DNA of 64,000 bases from Geodermatophilus marinus (GCF_003428645.1 NZ_QVQH01000012.1:1-64000); one strand, 5' to 3'. Counted from the first letter of the stretch, positions 33,060 to 45,987 are shown. Numbers and translations are program-made. Notes: a model not told the origin generated them from the letters alone.

Positions 33060-33632
33060 GTGAGCGACCAGAGCAACGGCTCCCAGGGTCAGCTCTTCAG
33101 CGACGCCGCCGTGGGGGCACCGGCCTACGACGAGGTCGAGAGCGACCTCGTCGGGTACCGCGGCCCGACGGCGTGCGCCGCTGCCGGCATCACCTACCGA
33201 CAGCTCGACTACTGGGCCCGTACCGGCCTGGTCGCGCCGTCGGTCCGCAGCGCCACCGGCTCGGGCACCCAGCGGCTGTACTCGTTCCGCGACATCCTCG
33301 TGCTCAAGGTCGTCAAGCGGCTGCTCGACACCGGGGTGTCGCTGCAGAACATCCGCAAGGCGGTCGACCACCTGCGCAACCGCGGGATCAAGGACCTCGC
33401 CAACGTCACGCTCTTCTCCGACGGGGCCACCGTCTACGAGTGCACCTCCGCGGAGGAGGTGGTCGACCTGCTCGCCGGCGGCCAGGGCGTGTTCGGCATC
33501 GCCGTCTCCGGCGCGCTGCGCGAGCTGTCGGGGGAGCTGGCCGAGCTGCCCGCCGAGCGGCTCGACGGGGTCACCGTGCGTCCGGCGGACGACGAGCTGT
33601 CCCGCCGGCGCCGCCGCCGCGCCGCCGGTTGA
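33060..33632 (+). CDS. MerR-family regulator (Rv1830-type)
   Basis: Protein of 190 residues. A 35-residue N-terminal tail precedes a MerR helix-turn-helix: TACAAAGITYRQLDYWARTG, LVAPSVRSATGSGTQRLYSF and RDILVLKVVKRLLDTGVSL. A compact domain (FSDGATVYECTSAEEVVDLL) and an arginine-rich end follow. Matches Rv1830, last regulator of the conserved block before gcvP. The GTG at 33060 has GAGGAGG upstream. Its own promoter and downstream hairpin suggest it is transcribed alone. Confidence 0.9.
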   Translation: MSDQSNGSQGQLFSDAAVGAPAYDEVESDLVGYRGPTACAAAGITYRQLDYWARTGLVAPSVRSATGSGTQRLYSFRDILVLKVVKRLLDTGVSLQNIRKAVDHLRNRGIKDLANVTLFSDGATVYECTSAEEVVDLLAGGQGVFGIAVSGALRELSGELAELPAERLDGVTVRPADDELSRRRRRRAAG

Positions 33633-33637
33633 GCTGC

Positions 33638-33660
33638 GCGATCGGGCTTCCGCCGATCGC
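33638..33660 (+). terminator. hairpin directly after the second MerR gene
   Basis: GCGATCGG and CCGATCGC form an 8-bp perfect stem with a 7-nt loop, 6 nt after the stop codon. Confidence 0.65.
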
Positions 33661-33814
33661 TCACGGGCACGTGGCCGCCTCGGACGGCGGGTCGCCGCAT
33701 GTCGGCTGCACGACGCCCGTGATCGGCGGGGCCGTGCGCCCGTGATCGTCGGGATCGTGGGCACGGTCGACGACGTCCCGGCCGGTTGCCCACGGCACGA
33801 TGGCGGGCCGCTGG

Positions 33815-33820
33815 TAGCGT
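33815..33820 (+). promoter_or_regulatory. -10 box of a probable leaderless gcvP promoter
   Basis: TAGCGT ends 7 nt before the gcvP ATG, and no Shine-Dalgarno is present, so the transcript probably starts at or next to the ATG. The same box and spacing recur before six other genes in the window. The short upstream region leaves no room for a glycine riboswitch. Confidence 0.6.
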
Positions 33821-33827
33821 CGCGGTA

Positions 33828-36806
<2,979 letters not shown>

Positions 36807-36825
36807 GCGAGCCCTCCCGCACCCT

Positions 36826-36865
36826 CCGGCGGGTCCGGCGCCCACCCCGGCGCCGGACCCGCCGG
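36826..36865 (+). terminator. strong terminator hairpin after gcvP
   Basis: CCGGCGGGTCCGGCGC and GCGCCGGACCCGCCGG pair perfectly over 16 bp around an 8-nt loop, 20 bp past the stop. Copy 3 of the dispersed repeat begins 17 bp further on. Confidence 0.85.
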
Positions 36866-36881
36866 CACGCCCGCCATACTA

Positions 36882-36898
36882 CCGTTATCCCCAACACA
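36882..36898 (+). repeat. dispersed intergenic repeat, copy 3
   Basis: CCGTTATCCCCAACACA, between the gcvP terminator and the convergent end of the next gene. Confidence 0.85.
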
Positions 36899-36964
36899 CG
36901 CCGCGACCACGGTCGGTCGGTGACGTAGGAGGGGGAGAGCAGCGACGCGGTCCCGTCCGGCGGC

Positions 36965-37582
36965 TCAGAGGGCCCGGCGCCGGGCGCCGGTGGCGAAACC
37001 GAGCCAGGTGTGCCGGTTGCCGGCCCAGCACCAGCCGACCTTGGGCGCCCCGCGCCGGGCCGCGCCGTCCCGGCCGGTGCCGTTGCTCAGCCACAGCGCC
37101 GGTGTCCGCGGGTCGAGCGAGCCGTCGGGACGTCGGCGGCGGGAGCCCAGGGTCATGAAGCAGGCGTTGCGCGCCAGCACCCCGGGGCACTGCAGCAGCC
37201 AGCTCAGCCCCTCGGCGAGGGTGAGCGGCGTGCGCCCGGCCGCGGCGATGAGCGGCAGGGCCTCCACCGGTCGCAACCCGAGCAGGTCGTCGCCACGGGC
37301 CGGGTCCTCCACCAGGTAGGCCGCGCCGGCTGGCAGGGTGACGTCGGCGGCCGGGGCGAACTCGTCGACGTCGGTCATGTCGGTGACGACGAAGGCGCGG
37401 TGGCCCTCGCGCTCGACCAGCGGGGTGAGGGCGGAGGGGGCGACGGGGAGGACGAGCAGGCCCGCCGGGGCGCCGGCGGCGGTGGCCTGCAGCTCCTCGG
37501 CGGGGACGCCGGCGAGCTCGGCGACGCCGAGGTGGAGGAGGCGCTCGGCCTGGGCGGCGGGGCTGGGCAGGGTGGGCAGCAC
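36965..37582 (-). CDS. DUF5701-like hypothetical protein
   Basis: Protein of 205 residues. Conserved-looking blocks are VVTDMTDVDEFAPAADVTLP, PLTLAEGLSWLLQCPGVLAR, and near the end KVGWCWAGNRHTWLGFATG. I believe this matches DUF5701, an actinobacterial family without known function, but I cannot confirm it. No membrane segment or signal. The GTG at 37582 follows GGAGGTCCC, a good ribosome binding site. Repeat copy 4 sits 71 bp upstream of the start. The gene converges on gcvP. Confidence 0.65.
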   Translation of the reverse strand: MLPTLPSPAAQAERLLHLGVAELAGVPAEELQATAAGAPAGLLVLPVAPSALTPLVEREGHRAFVVTDMTDVDEFAPAADVTLPAGAAYLVEDPARGDDLLGLRPVEALPLIAAAGRTPLTLAEGLSWLLQCPGVLARNACFMTLGSRRRRPDGSLDPRTPALWLSNGTGRDGAARRGAPKVGWCWAGNRHTWLGFATGARRRAL

Positions 37583-37652
37583 GGGACCTCCGGGGACGGT
37601 GACGAGCGGCGGCCCGAGGTCAACGCCGCGGGGGGCGCCCCGGTTCCCTGTA

Positions 37653-37667
37653 CCGTTATCCCCAACA
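37653..37667 (+). repeat. dispersed intergenic repeat, copy 4 (15 bp)
   Basis: CCGTTATCCCCAACA, identical to the first 15 bp of the other copies and then diverging into GTGTTGTTAATC, an AT-rich patch unusual for this window. It lies between the coaA stop and the DUF5701-like start. Confidence 0.85.
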
Positions 37668-37719
37668 GTGTTGTTAATCAGGATGACAGGCGAACCAGCG
37701 GCGACGGGGGAGACCCCGG

Positions 37720-38682
37720 TCAGATCTTGCGGAGGAGGACCCGCCGAACGGAGTGGTCGGCGGACTTCTGCAGCACCAACCGGGCCCGGGAGCGGGTCGG
37801 GGCGATGTTCGAGCGCAGGTTCGGGCCGTTGACCGCCGCCCAGATGGACAGCGCCGTCGCGCGGGCCTCCTCGTCGGTGAGGTCGGCGTAGCGGTGGAAG
37901 TAGGCGGTCGAGTCGCGGAAGGCGGTCCGGCGCAGGGCCAGGAACCGCTCGACGTACCACTCCTGGATGTCGGCCTCGGCGGCGTCGACGTAGACGGAGA
38001 AGTCGAAGAAGTCCGAGAGGAAGACCTCCGGGGCGTGCCCGTCGGGGAGGCGCCCGGCCTGGAGGACGTTGAGCCCCTCCAGGACGAGGATGTCGGGCCG
38101 GTCGACCACCTGGCGGGCCCCCGGGACGACGTCGTAGGACTGGTGGTCGTACAGCGGTGCGCTGACCTGGCCGCGACCGGACTTCACCGCGGCCAGGAAC
38201 CGCAGGAGGGCGCGGCGGTCGTAGCTCTCCGGGAAGCCCTTGCGGCCCAGCAGGCCGCGGGCCTCCAGCTCGGCGTTGGGCAGCAGGAACCCGTCGGTGG
38301 TGACGAGGTCGACGCGCGGGGCGTCGGGGCCGGTGGCCAGGAGGGTCTGCAGCAGCCGGCTGGTGGTGCTCTTGCCGACGGCGACGCTGCCCGCCACGGC
38401 GATCACGTAGGGGACCTTGGCCGTGCCGTCGCCGAGGAAGGCGCTGCGGGCCGCCCACAGCCGGCGGCTGGCCTCCACGTGCAGCCGCAGCAGCTCGGCC
38501 AGGGGCAGGTAGACCGTGGCGACCTCGTCGAGGTCGATCCGGTCGCCGAGGGTGGCCAGGGCGCGCAGCTCGGCCTCGTCGAGCGGCAGGGTCGAGCCGG
38601 CCGCGAGCGCTCGCCATGAACCGCGGTCGAAGACCGCGTAGGGCGAGACCTGGGTGCGTGTCCCTGCCGTCACGGGCCCCAT
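37720..38682 (-). CDS. coaA: pantothenate kinase, type I (CoaA)
   Basis: Protein of 320 residues, normal for CoaA, which phosphorylates pantothenate in the first step of coenzyme A synthesis. The P-loop is GSVAVGKST at residues 98-105, followed by [20 protein letters not shown] and the family block [20 protein letters not shown]. The C-terminal [19 protein letters not shown] is also typical. ATG at 38682; a GTG three codons in is an alternative. Last gene of its strand before repeat copy 4. Confidence 0.96.
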   Translation of the reverse strand: MGPVTAGTRTQVSPYAVFDRGSWRALAAGSTLPLDEAELRALATLGDRIDLDEVATVYLPLAELLRLHVEASRRLWAARSAFLGDGTAKVPYVIAVAGSVAVGKSTTSRLLQTLLATGPDAPRVDLVTTDGFLLPNAELEARGLLGRKGFPESYDRRALLRFLAAVKSGRGQVSAPLYDHQSYDVVPGARQVVDRPDILVLEGLNVLQAGRLPDGHAPEVFLSDFFDFSVYVDAAEADIQEWYVERFLALRRTAFRDSTAYFHRYADLTDEEARATALSIWAAVNGPNLRSNIAPTRSRARLVLQKSADHSVRRVLLRKI

Positions 38683-38773
38683 CGTGCCGTCCGGGGTGCG
38701 GCGGTCACCCGGCCGGGGGCCCCGCGGCCGCCTGCCGGGCCGGGAACCGGCCGACGGCGTCTAGGGTGCCGGT

Positions 38774-39586
38774 GTGGTGCACCAGTCCGGGCTGCTCGAC
38801 CGCATCGAGCGGTACTCCGCCGCCGCGCCGCTGGCCGACGCCCGGATCGAGACGGTCGGTTCCCTCGACGTCCCGGTCGGCAGCCCCGCCTGGCCCTACC
38901 CGGCCCGGCCCCGCCCCGAGGCCACGGTGACGGCGGCCGACGTGCGGGCCGCGGCCGAGCTGCAGGAGCGCTCGGGGCTCCCGGTGGCGGTGGAGTGGGT
39001 GTGCGAGTGCGCGCCCACGGCGGCCGCTGCGGTCCGCGCCGCCGGGCTCACCGTGGAGGAGGCGCCGCTGCTGGTGAGCGTGGACCCCGTCGAGCTGCTG
39101 CTCCCGACCGGGGTGCGGCTCTACGTGATCGGCGCCGACGACCCGCAGCTGGCCCGCTACCAGCACCTCTCGGCCATCGCGTTCGCCCACCCCGGGCCGG
39201 ACGGGGAAGCCGACGGGGCGCTGCCCGGCCCGCCCGAGTCGGCCCGCACCGCCGCCCTGCGCGAGCGGATCGCCACCGGCCGCACCGTCCTGATGGTGGC
39301 GGTGGAGCACGGCGAGCCGGTCGCCATCGGGGCCCACCACCCCCTGGGCGTCGACGGCGGGGAGGTCAGCGAGATCGTCGGGCTGGCCACGATGCCCCGC
39401 TTCCGCGGCCGCGGGCTCGGGGCCGGGCTCGCCTCGGCCCTCGTCGCGCACGCCCGCGAGACCGCGGACCTGGTGTTCCTCGTGGCGGGGGACGACGACG
39501 TGGCCCGGGTCTACGAGCGGGTCGGGTTCGCCCGGCTGGCGACCGTCGGCCTGGCCGACCGGGCCCCCTCGGGCGACCCGGGCTGA
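38774..39586 (+). CDS. GNAT-family N-acetyltransferase
   Basis: Protein of 270 residues. The C-terminal half is a GNAT domain: SEIVGLATMPRFRGRGLGAG carries the acetyl-CoA loop RGRGLG, and VARVYERVGFARL the last helix and strand. The N-terminal half (EWVCECAPTAAAAVRAAG) looks like a second, degenerate GNAT fold. Acceptor unknown. TAGGGT at 38762-38767 lies 6 nt before the GTG, so the message is probably leaderless. It converges on the serine hydrolase gene. Confidence 0.82.
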   Translation: MVHQSGLLDRIERYSAAAPLADARIETVGSLDVPVGSPAWPYPARPRPEATVTAADVRAAAELQERSGLPVAVEWVCECAPTAAAAVRAAGLTVEEAPLLVSVDPVELLLPTGVRLYVIGADDPQLARYQHLSAIAFAHPGPDGEADGALPGPPESARTAALRERIATGRTVLMVAVEHGEPVAIGAHHPLGVDGGEVSEIVGLATMPRFRGRGLGAGLASALVAHARETADLVFLVAGDDDVARVYERVGFARLATVGLADRAPSGDPG

Positions 39587-39593
39587 GCGCCGC

Positions 39594-40487
39594 TCAGGTG
39601 CTCAGGTGCATCGCGGCCGCGGCGGTGTCGAGCGCGGCCCGGGCGGCGGCGTAGCCGGTCGAGCGGGGCACCTCGCTGAGCAGGACGACGACCTGCCCGT
39701 CGAACACCCCCAGCGAGTGCAGGTGCCGGGTGCCGCCCACGCAGCACATCCAGCCCTGCTTGACCGCGGGCGTGCCCGGCACGGTGCCGAAGACGCCGAA
39801 CTGCTGGTCGAAGCCGTCGGCCGCGATCGGGGTGGCCGCCTGCATCCAGCCGAGCAGGGTGGCCGCGTCGTCGGGGTGGGCGACGACCGGCAGCAGCGCC
39901 ATGAAGCGGGCGAGGTCGGCGGCGGTCGTGTAGGTCTCGCCCCACTGGCCGCGCTCCGCCGGCGGGGTGGTCGACAGCAGGCCGTAGCGCCGGGCGACGT
40001 CCTGCACGGCCTGCGCGCCGTCGAACTGCACCCACACCGCGGAGGCGGCCGGGTCGTCGGAGCGGGTGATCATCCGCTCGAGGCGGGCCCGGTCGGCGTC
40101 CGTGAGGCCCACCTGGCCGGTGCGGGCCCGGTGCAGCACCTGCTCGGCGAGGAAGAGCTTGACCATGGACGCGGTGGGGAACGGCCGGTCGGCGAGGTCG
40201 TTGCCCCGGGCGGCGGCCAGCGCCCGCACGGCCCGGGCCTCGGCGGCGCGTTCGGGCAGGTCCCCGGCCGGCTGCAGCTGCGGGGCGACGACGACGGCGA
40301 GCGCCCCGGCGGCGCCGTAGGCCGCGGTGATCGCGGGGACGGCGTCGGCCGGGACGAGCTCGCCGGCCGACGCCCGCCGCTCGGGCAGCACCAGCGCGGT
40401 GGCGAGCAGGGCGGGCAGGAGCAGGGCGAGGACCAGGCCGCCCCGGCGCAGAGACCCAGGACGGCGCAGCCTCCGGGCGGCCGTCAT
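39594..40487 (-). CDS. exported serine hydrolase related to beta-lactamases
   Basis: Protein of 297 residues with an N-terminal signal segment (RRGGLVLALLLPALLATALV after an arginine-rich start). The SxxK motif is PTASMVKLFLAEQVL, an SDN-like SDD follows in MITRSDDPAAS, and the third motif is represented by PAVKQGWMCC. It resembles the mycobacterial LppW-type group of inactive-looking beta-lactamase relatives more than a true resistance enzyme, so I infer a cell-wall role rather than drug resistance. The ATG at 40487 gives the normal signal peptide. Confidence 0.75.
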   Translation of the reverse strand: MTAARRLRRPGSLRRGGLVLALLLPALLATALVLPERRASAGELVPADAVPAITAAYGAAGALAVVVAPQLQPAGDLPERAAEARAVRALAAARGNDLADRPFPTASMVKLFLAEQVLHRARTGQVGLTDADRARLERMITRSDDPAASAVWVQFDGAQAVQDVARRYGLLSTTPPAERGQWGETYTTAADLARFMALLPVVAHPDDAATLLGWMQAATPIAADGFDQQFGVFGTVPGTPAVKQGWMCCVGGTRHLHSLGVFDGQVVVLLSEVPRSTGYAAARAALDTAAAAMHLST

Positions 40488-40620
40488 GCCCCGATGGTGC
40501 TCTGCGTTGCGGGCAACAATTCCAGCGCTCAAGCGACGGCCGGGTGAACCGGCGCGTCGCTCGCCCTGCGTCGTCGCAGAGTTGCGCTGCGACCCCGTCA
40601 GCCCTGCTCAGAGGCCTGGT

Positions 40621-41166
40621 TCAGCCCTGCTCGTAGGTGGCCGTGAGCGTGGCCCGGGCCAGGGTGTGGCTGAACAGGTTGAACCCCAGCACCGCCGGGG
40701 TGGCGTCCGGGCCCACGTCCAGGGTCTCGGTGTCGACGGCGTGCACGGTGACCAGGTAGCGGTGCGGCCCGTGGCCGGGCGGCGGGGCCGCCCCGACGAA
40801 GCCCGGGAAGCCGGCGTCGTTGCGCAGCTGCACCGCGCCCTCGGGCAGGCCGGCGCCGCCGTCGGAGGCCGCCCCCGAGGGCAGCTCGGTCACCGCGGCG
40901 GGGATGTTGGCCACCGCCCAGTGCCAGAAGCCGCTCTGGGTCGGGGCGTCGGGGTCGTAGACGGTCACCGCGAAGCTCTTGGTCCCCTCGGGGAAGCCCG
41001 ACCACGACAGGTGCGGCGAGACGTCCTCGCCGCCGGCGCCCATGACCCCGCTGACCTGTGGCCGCGGCAGGGGCTGCCCGTCGCTGCAGTCCGTGCTGGT
41101 CACGGTGAAGCCGGGGACCTGCGGCAGGTACTCGAACGGGTTCGGCGGGGCGGGCCGGTCGGCCAT
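40621..41166 (-). CDS. YbhB/YbcL-type PEBP family protein
   Basis: Protein of 181 residues. The PEBP ligand-site motifs are [20 protein letters not shown] and [15 protein letters not shown], covering nearly the whole chain. Bacterial members bind small anionic ligands or are implicated as kinase inhibitors by homology only. The ATG at 41166 follows GGGAGGAA, and TAGGGT about 40 bp upstream may be its -10. Twelve bases spanning the stop (40621-40632) are repeated downstream at 40598-40609. Confidence 0.88.
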   Translation of the reverse strand: MADRPAPPNPFEYLPQVPGFTVTSTDCSDGQPLPRPQVSGVMGAGGEDVSPHLSWSGFPEGTKSFAVTVYDPDAPTQSGFWHWAVANIPAAVTELPSGAASDGGAGLPEGAVQLRNDAGFPGFVGAAPPPGHGPHRYLVTVHAVDTETLDVGPDATPAVLGFNLFSHTLARATLTATYEQG

Positions 41167-41304
41167 GGCGGGTTCCTCCCGGGACGGGGACGCTGACGCC
41201 GCCGACCCTAGGGAGTGGCACCGGTGCCGCGCAGGTCGGAGGGCCGGGACCCGACCGGGTGCTCCCGCCCGCGCCGGGCCCGGTGCGGCGGTAGCGTCCC
41301 AGTC

Positions 41305-42042
41305 GTGCTCGGACTCCCCGGCGCCATCCGCGCCTGCCTGTTCGACCTCGACGGCGTGCTGACGCGCACCGCGACGGTGCACATGGCCGCCTGGAAGCGG
41401 ACCTTCGACGAGTTCCTCCGCCGCTCCGACCCGGGCGCGGCCGAGTTCACCCAGCTGGACTACAACCGCTTCGTCGACGGCAAGCCCCGCCTCGACGGCG
41501 TGCGGGACTTCCTCGCCAGCCGGGGGATCACGCTGCCGGAGGGGACCGCCGACGACCCGCCGGACGCCGCGACCGTGCACGGCGTCGGCCGGCGCAAGAA
41601 CGACCTCGTGCACGCCGAGCTCGCCGAGCACGGCGTGGAGGTCTACCCCGGCTCGATGCGCTACCTGCGCGCGGTCAAGGACGCCGGGCTGGCCACCGCC
41701 GTCGTCACCGCCTCGCGCAACGGCGGGGAGGTCATCGCCGCCGGGGGGTTCGCCGACCTGGTCGACGCCCGGGTCGACGGCGTGGTCGCGGCCGATCAGG
41801 GGCTGCTCGGCAAGCCGGCCCCCGACACGTTCCTCGCCGGTGCGCGGGCGCTCGGGGTCGAGCCGGCCGCGGCCGCGGTGTTCGAGGACGCCCTCGCCGG
41901 GGTCGCCGCCGGGCGCGCCGGTGGCTTCGGGCTGGTGGTGGGCGTCGACCGGGTGGGGCAGGCCGAGGGCCTGCGCTCCTCCGGCGCCGACGTCGTCGTC
42001 ACCGACCTCGACCAGCTGCTCGACGGCGGTGAGCGGCCGTGA
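41305..42042 (+). CDS. HAD-superfamily hydrolase, beta-phosphoglucomutase-like
   Basis: Protein of 245 residues. The HAD nucleophile motif [10 protein letters not shown] has D14 and D16; motif II lies in [11 protein letters not shown], and [18 protein letters not shown] and [14 protein letters not shown] supply motifs III and IV. The cap region ([32 protein letters not shown]) is that of beta-phosphoglucomutases. It probably converts beta-glucose-1-phosphate made by the GH65 phosphorylase encoded next, whose start overlaps this stop by 4 bp. TAGCGT 7 nt before the GTG suggests a leaderless start. Confidence 0.9.
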   Translation: MLGLPGAIRACLFDLDGVLTRTATVHMAAWKRTFDEFLRRSDPGAAEFTQLDYNRFVDGKPRLDGVRDFLASRGITLPEGTADDPPDAATVHGVGRRKNDLVHAELAEHGVEVYPGSMRYLRAVKDAGLATAVVTASRNGGEVIAAGGFADLVDARVDGVVAADQGLLGKPAPDTFLAGARALGVEPAAAAVFEDALAGVAAGRAGGFGLVVGVDRVGQAEGLRSSGADVVVTDLDQLLDGGERP

Positions 42043-44402
42043 CCGAGGGGCGGGCCAGCTTCCCCATCGAGCCCTGGGCGCTGACCGAGACCGGCCTGGA
42101 CCACGCCTCGCTGGGCGTGAACGAGTCGGTGTTCGCGCTGGCCAACGGGCACATCGGCATGCGGGGCTCGTTCGAGGAGGGCGAGCCGGTCGTCGTCCCG
42201 GGCACCTACCTCAACGGCTTCTTCGAGGAGCGGCCGCTGCCCTACGCCGAGGCGGGGTACGGCTTCCCCGAGCAGGGGCAGACCGTCGTCAACGTGACCG
42301 ACGGCAAGCTGATCCGGCTGCTGGTCGGCGACACCCCGCTGGACCTCGACTACGGCGAGGTCGTCGAGCACCGCCGCACCCTGGACCTGCGCCGGGGCGT
42401 GCTGCGGCGGCGGACTGAGTGGCGCTCGCCCAACGGCCGGGAGGTCGTCGTGACCAGCACCCGGCTGGTGTCGCTGCGGCGCCGGTCGATCGCGGCCATC
42501 GAGTACACCGTCGAGTGCACCGACGGGCGGGGCGACCTCTACATCGCGCTGCAGTCGGACCTGCTGGCCAACGAGCCGACCGACAGCGCCACGGAGTCCG
42601 AGGACCCGCGGGCCGCCGCGGCGCTGGCCCGGCCGCTGGTGTCGGAGATGGCGGTGGGGCGGGGCCGGCGCGCCGTCCTGGTGCACCGCACCAAGCGCAG
42701 CCGGCTGCGGATGGCGGCGGGCATGGACCACGTCGTGGACGTGCCCGACTCGGCCGAGGAGGACGTCGAGGCCGGTCAGGACCTCGCCCGCTTCACCCTC
42801 GCCGCCCGGCTGCCGCAGGGCTCGGCGGTGAAGGTGGTCAAGTACCTCGCCTACGGGTGGTCTTCCCGCCGGTCGGCCGCCGCGCTGCGCGACCAGGTCG
42901 AGGGCGCGCTGGCCACGGCCAAGCTGGCCGGCTTCGAGCGGCTGCTGCGCGAGCAGAAGGAGGTGCTCGACGAGCACTGGGCGCACGCCGACGTGGAGAT
43001 CGAGGGCGACGACGAGCTGCAGCAGGCGGTCCGGGTCGGCATCTTCCACGTCCTGCAGGCCGGCCTGCGCGCCGAGCGCCAGCCCATCCCGGCCAAGGGC
43101 CTGACCGGGCCGGGGTACGACGGGCACACCTTCTGGGACACCGAGACCTACGTGCTGCCGGTGCTCACCTACACCGCCCCGGACGCCGCCCGCGACGCGC
43201 TGCGCTGGCGGCACTCCACCCTCGAGCTGGCCCGGGCCCGGGCCCGGGAGCTGGGCCGGCGCGGGGCGGCCTTCCCGTGGCGGACGATCCGCGGCGAGGA
43301 GACCTCGGGCTACTGGCCGGCCGGGACGGCGGCCTTCCACATCAACGCCGACATCGCCGACGCCGTCGTCCGCTACCACCACGCCACGCTGGACGAGGAG
43401 TTCGACCGGGACCACGGCGCCGAGCTGCTGATCGAGACCGCCCGGCTGTGGGCCTCGCTGGGGCACTTCGACGCCGAGGACGGCTTCCGGATCGACGGGG
43501 TGACCGGCCCGGACGAGTACACCGCGGTCGTCGACAACAACGTCTACACCAACCTCATGGCGCAGCGGAACATGGTCGAGGCGGTGGCGGCCGCGCGGCG
43601 CCAGCCCGACGTCGCCGGCCGGCTGGACGTCTCCGACGAGGAGCTGGAGACCTGGACGCGCGCGGCCAAGACGATGCGGGTGCCGTGGGACCCCCGCCTC
43701 GGCGTGCACATGCAGTCCGAGGGTTTCACCCACCACGAGGAGTGGGACTTCGCCGGGACCCCGGAGGAGGACTACCCCCTGCTGCTGCACTACCCCTACT
43801 ACGAGCTCTACCGCCGGCAGGTCGTCAAGCAGGCCGACCTGGTCATGGCGCTGCACCTGCGCGGGGACGCCTTCACCCAGGAGGAGAAGGCCGCGGACTT
43901 CGCCTACTACGAGGCGCGGACGGTCCGGGACTCCTCCCTGTCGGCCGCGCAGCAGGCGGTGGTGGCCGCCGAGACCGGCCACGTCGGGCTGGCCTACGAC
44001 TACTGGGCCGAGGCGACGCTCACCGACCTGCACAACCTGCACGGCAACTCCGGGCACGGGCTGCACATCGCCTCCATGGCCGGCGGCTGGACGGTCGCCG
44101 TGGCCGGCTTCGGCGGCATGCGTGACCACGAGGGGCACCTGCTGTTCTCCCCGCGGCTGCCCGGGCCGGTCACCCGGCTGCGCTTCCGGGTGCGCTACCA
44201 GGGCCGCTGCCTGCTGGTGACGGTGCTGCCGACGACGGCCACCTACCGCCTCGTGGAGGGTGAGCCGCTGGACGTGCACCACCACGGCCGGCGGATCACC
44301 GTCGACGAGGAGGAGACCGAGGTGCCGATCCCGGCGCTGGGCGAGGTCGAACCGGTCCGGCAGCCGCCCGGCCTGGCGCCGCGGCGCCGCGCGCGCGGCT
44401 GA
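42039..44402 (+). CDS. glycoside hydrolase family 65 disaccharide phosphorylase
   Basis: Protein of 787 residues with the GH65 layout: N-terminal beta-sandwich, (alpha/alpha)6 barrel and C-terminal beta-sheet. The barrel shows [18 protein letters not shown] and the general acid E493 in [15 protein letters not shown], then the phosphate-site region [12 protein letters not shown]. These enzymes split trehalose, maltose or kojibiose with phosphate, giving beta-glucose-1-phosphate and glucose. Linkage specificity cannot be read here. Overlap with the mutase gene makes a complete two-step route to glucose-6-phosphate. Confidence 0.93.
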   Translation: MTEGRASFPIEPWALTETGLDHASLGVNESVFALANGHIGMRGSFEEGEPVVVPGTYLNGFFEERPLPYAEAGYGFPEQGQTVVNVTDGKLIRLLVGDTPLDLDYGEVVEHRRTLDLRRGVLRRRTEWRSPNGREVVVTSTRLVSLRRRSIAAIEYTVECTDGRGDLYIALQSDLLANEPTDSATESEDPRAAAALARPLVSEMAVGRGRRAVLVHRTKRSRLRMAAGMDHVVDVPDSAEEDVEAGQDLARFTLAARLPQGSAVKVVKYLAYGWSSRRSAAALRDQVEGALATAKLAGFERLLREQKEVLDEHWAHADVEIEGDDELQQAVRVGIFHVLQAGLRAERQPIPAKGLTGPGYDGHTFWDTETYVLPVLTYTAPDAARDALRWRHSTLELARARARELGRRGAAFPWRTIRGEETSGYWPAGTAAFHINADIADAVVRYHHATLDEEFDRDHGAELLIETARLWASLGHFDAEDGFRIDGVTGPDEYTAVVDNNVYTNLMAQRNMVEAVAAARRQPDVAGRLDVSDEELETWTRAAKTMRVPWDPRLGVHMQSEGFTHHEEWDFAGTPEEDYPLLLHYPYYELYRRQVVKQADLVMALHLRGDAFTQEEKAADFAYYEARTVRDSSLSAAQQAVVAAETGHVGLAYDYWAEATLTDLHNLHGNSGHGLHIASMAGGWTVAVAGFGGMRDHEGHLLFSPRLPGPVTRLRFRVRYQGRCLLVTVLPTTATYRLVEGEPLDVHHHGRRITVDEEETEVPIPALGEVEPVRQPPGLAPRRRARG

Positions 44403-44414
44403 GCCCGGGCCCGG

Positions 44415-45137
44415 TCAGCCGGGCAGCCGGCCGTCGCCGAGCAGCCACCAGCCGCCCAGCAGCAGCGCGCCGGCGTCCACGAGCAGGAACAACCCCACCC
44501 ACAGCAGCGCGGGCAGGCCGGTGAGCCGCGCCAGCTGGTCGGCGTCGGAGTCCGGCGCGGCCCGGCGGCGGCGGGCGCGCTGCAGCTCGACGACGGCCTT
44601 CGGGGCGGCCAGCAGCAGGAACCAGGTGCCGGCCGCGGCGCACGCGGCCTGCGCCGCGGCCGGCAGCCACCAGGTGACGGCGAACACCACCGCGGCGGTG
44701 GCCAGCACCGCCCACAGGCCGTACCAGTTGCGGATCTGCACCAGCAGCAGCGCCAGCAGGAGCAGCAGCGCCCACAGCAGCCCGGCCGCGTGCCCGGCGG
44801 CCAGCAGCGCCGCCGCGCCCAGCCCGGCCAGCGCCGGACCGGGGTAGCCCGCCGCGCAGGTGAGGACCATGCCGGCCCCGGTGGGGCGGCCGGCGGACAC
44901 GGTGAGCCCGGAGGTGTCCGAGTGCAGCCGGATCCCCGCCAGGCGCCGTCCGGCGGCCAGCGCCGCCAGGCCGTGGGCGCCCTCGTGCGCGATGGTCACC
45001 ACGGTGCGGGCCGGGCGCCACAGCGCCGGGGTCAGCACCACGACGACCGCCACGGCCAGCGCGGCGAGGAGCACGGCGGTCGGCAGGTCCGGCACCGGGG
45101 TGGTGACGCGGGTCCAGAACCGCTGCACGACGTCCAC
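44415..45137 (-). CDS. M50-family membrane metalloprotease-like protein
   Basis: Integral membrane protein of 240 residues with about six helices. The zinc motif HEGAH lies at residues 51-55 in VVTIAHEGAHGLAALAAGRR. This matches the M50B-like actinobacterial family, presumed intramembrane zinc proteases of unknown substrate; the second metal ligand is not obvious. The GTG at 45137 (VDVVQRFWTRV) gives the conserved start. Converges on the GH65 gene, 12 bp apart. Confidence 0.8.
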   Translation of the reverse strand: MDVVQRFWTRVTTPVPDLPTAVLLAALAVAVVVVLTPALWRPARTVVTIAHEGAHGLAALAAGRRLAGIRLHSDTSGLTVSAGRPTGAGMVLTCAAGYPGPALAGLGAAALLAAGHAAGLLWALLLLLALLLVQIRNWYGLWAVLATAAVVFAVTWWLPAAAQAACAAAGTWFLLLAAPKAVVELQRARRRRAAPDSDADQLARLTGLPALLWVGLFLLVDAGALLLGGWWLLGDGRLPG

Positions 45138-45254
45138 GGGTCGGCAGTCAACCCGACCGGCCCGGCAGGAGGCGGGACCCGCCCACGGTGATCCCGGGGT
45201 GTCCCGCCCGGGAACCTGCTCGACCGGCCGGGCACCGGGTGCGAGCATCCGGGC

Positions 45255-45893
45255 GTGGACCTCCTCGGCACCCTGCCCGCCTTCGTGCTGGCGGTGCTGC
45301 TCATCTCCGCCTCGCCCGGCCCGGCGATGGCGCTCGTCGTGCGGCGCGCGGCGCTGCGCGGGCTGGCCGGCGCGGTCCCCACCGTCCTCGGGCTCGAGCT
45401 CGGCCTGTACCTGTGGGCGCTGGCCGCCGGGGCCGGGTTCGCCGCCCTCGTGGCCGCCTCCGAGGTCGCCTACGTGGTGCTCCGGGTCGTCGGAGCGGTG
45501 GTGCTGCTGTGGCTCGGGCTGCGGGCCTGGCGGGCGGCGTGGCGCGACCGCGGGGAGGAGGCGCCGGCGCCGGTCCCGGCCACGGGGGCCCGGCGCTGGT
45601 GGGCGGCGTTCGGCGAGGGCCTGGTGGTGCAGCTGGCCAACCCGAAGGCCGCCGTCTTCATGCTCGCGTTCTACCCGCAGTTCGTCCCCGCCGACGGCCC
45701 GGTGTTCGCCACCACCGCCGTCCTGGCGCTGCTGCAGGTCACCCTGGAGACCGCGCTCTACCTGGGCCTGGCGGCCGCGGTCGCCCGGGCCGGGGCGTGG
45801 TTCCGCCGGCCCCGGGTGCGGCGGCGGCTGGAGGCGGTCAGCGGCACCGTGCTCGTCGCCCTGGGCGTGCGGGTGGCGGTCACCGCCCGCTGA
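45255..45893 (+). CDS. LysE/RhtB-family exporter
   Basis: Protein of 212 residues with six predicted transmembrane helices. It opens LPAFVLAVLLISASPGPAMA, the LysE/RhtB signature, and has FGEGLVVQLANPKAAVFMLA in the middle. Members export amino acids and related metabolites; the substrate is not predictable. The GTG at 45255 is the only start close to the signature. No partner gene is adjacent. Confidence 0.9.
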   Translation: MDLLGTLPAFVLAVLLISASPGPAMALVVRRAALRGLAGAVPTVLGLELGLYLWALAAGAGFAALVAASEVAYVVLRVVGAVVLLWLGLRAWRAAWRDRGEEAPAPVPATGARRWWAAFGEGLVVQLANPKAAVFMLAFYPQFVPADGPVFATTAVLALLQVTLETALYLGLAAAVARAGAWFRRPRVRRRLEAVSGTVLVALGVRVAVTAR

Positions 45894-45987
45894 CTCCCTC
45901 CGGCCGCCAGGCCGGGACGGTGATCCGAGGCTGAGACCCCAGGGTCGTGGGCCTCTGTCCGGCGCGCCGTGGGAAGACGACCCTCCC

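Noticed and set aside
33633-33827. Glycine riboswitch before gcvP
   Set aside because: The gap is mostly terminator, and the -10 box 7 nt before the ATG implies a leaderless message, so no leader exists to hold one.
39594-40487. Beta-lactamase resistance gene
   Set aside because: Only SxxK is clear; the SDN and KTG motifs are altered, so antibiotic hydrolysis is not supported.
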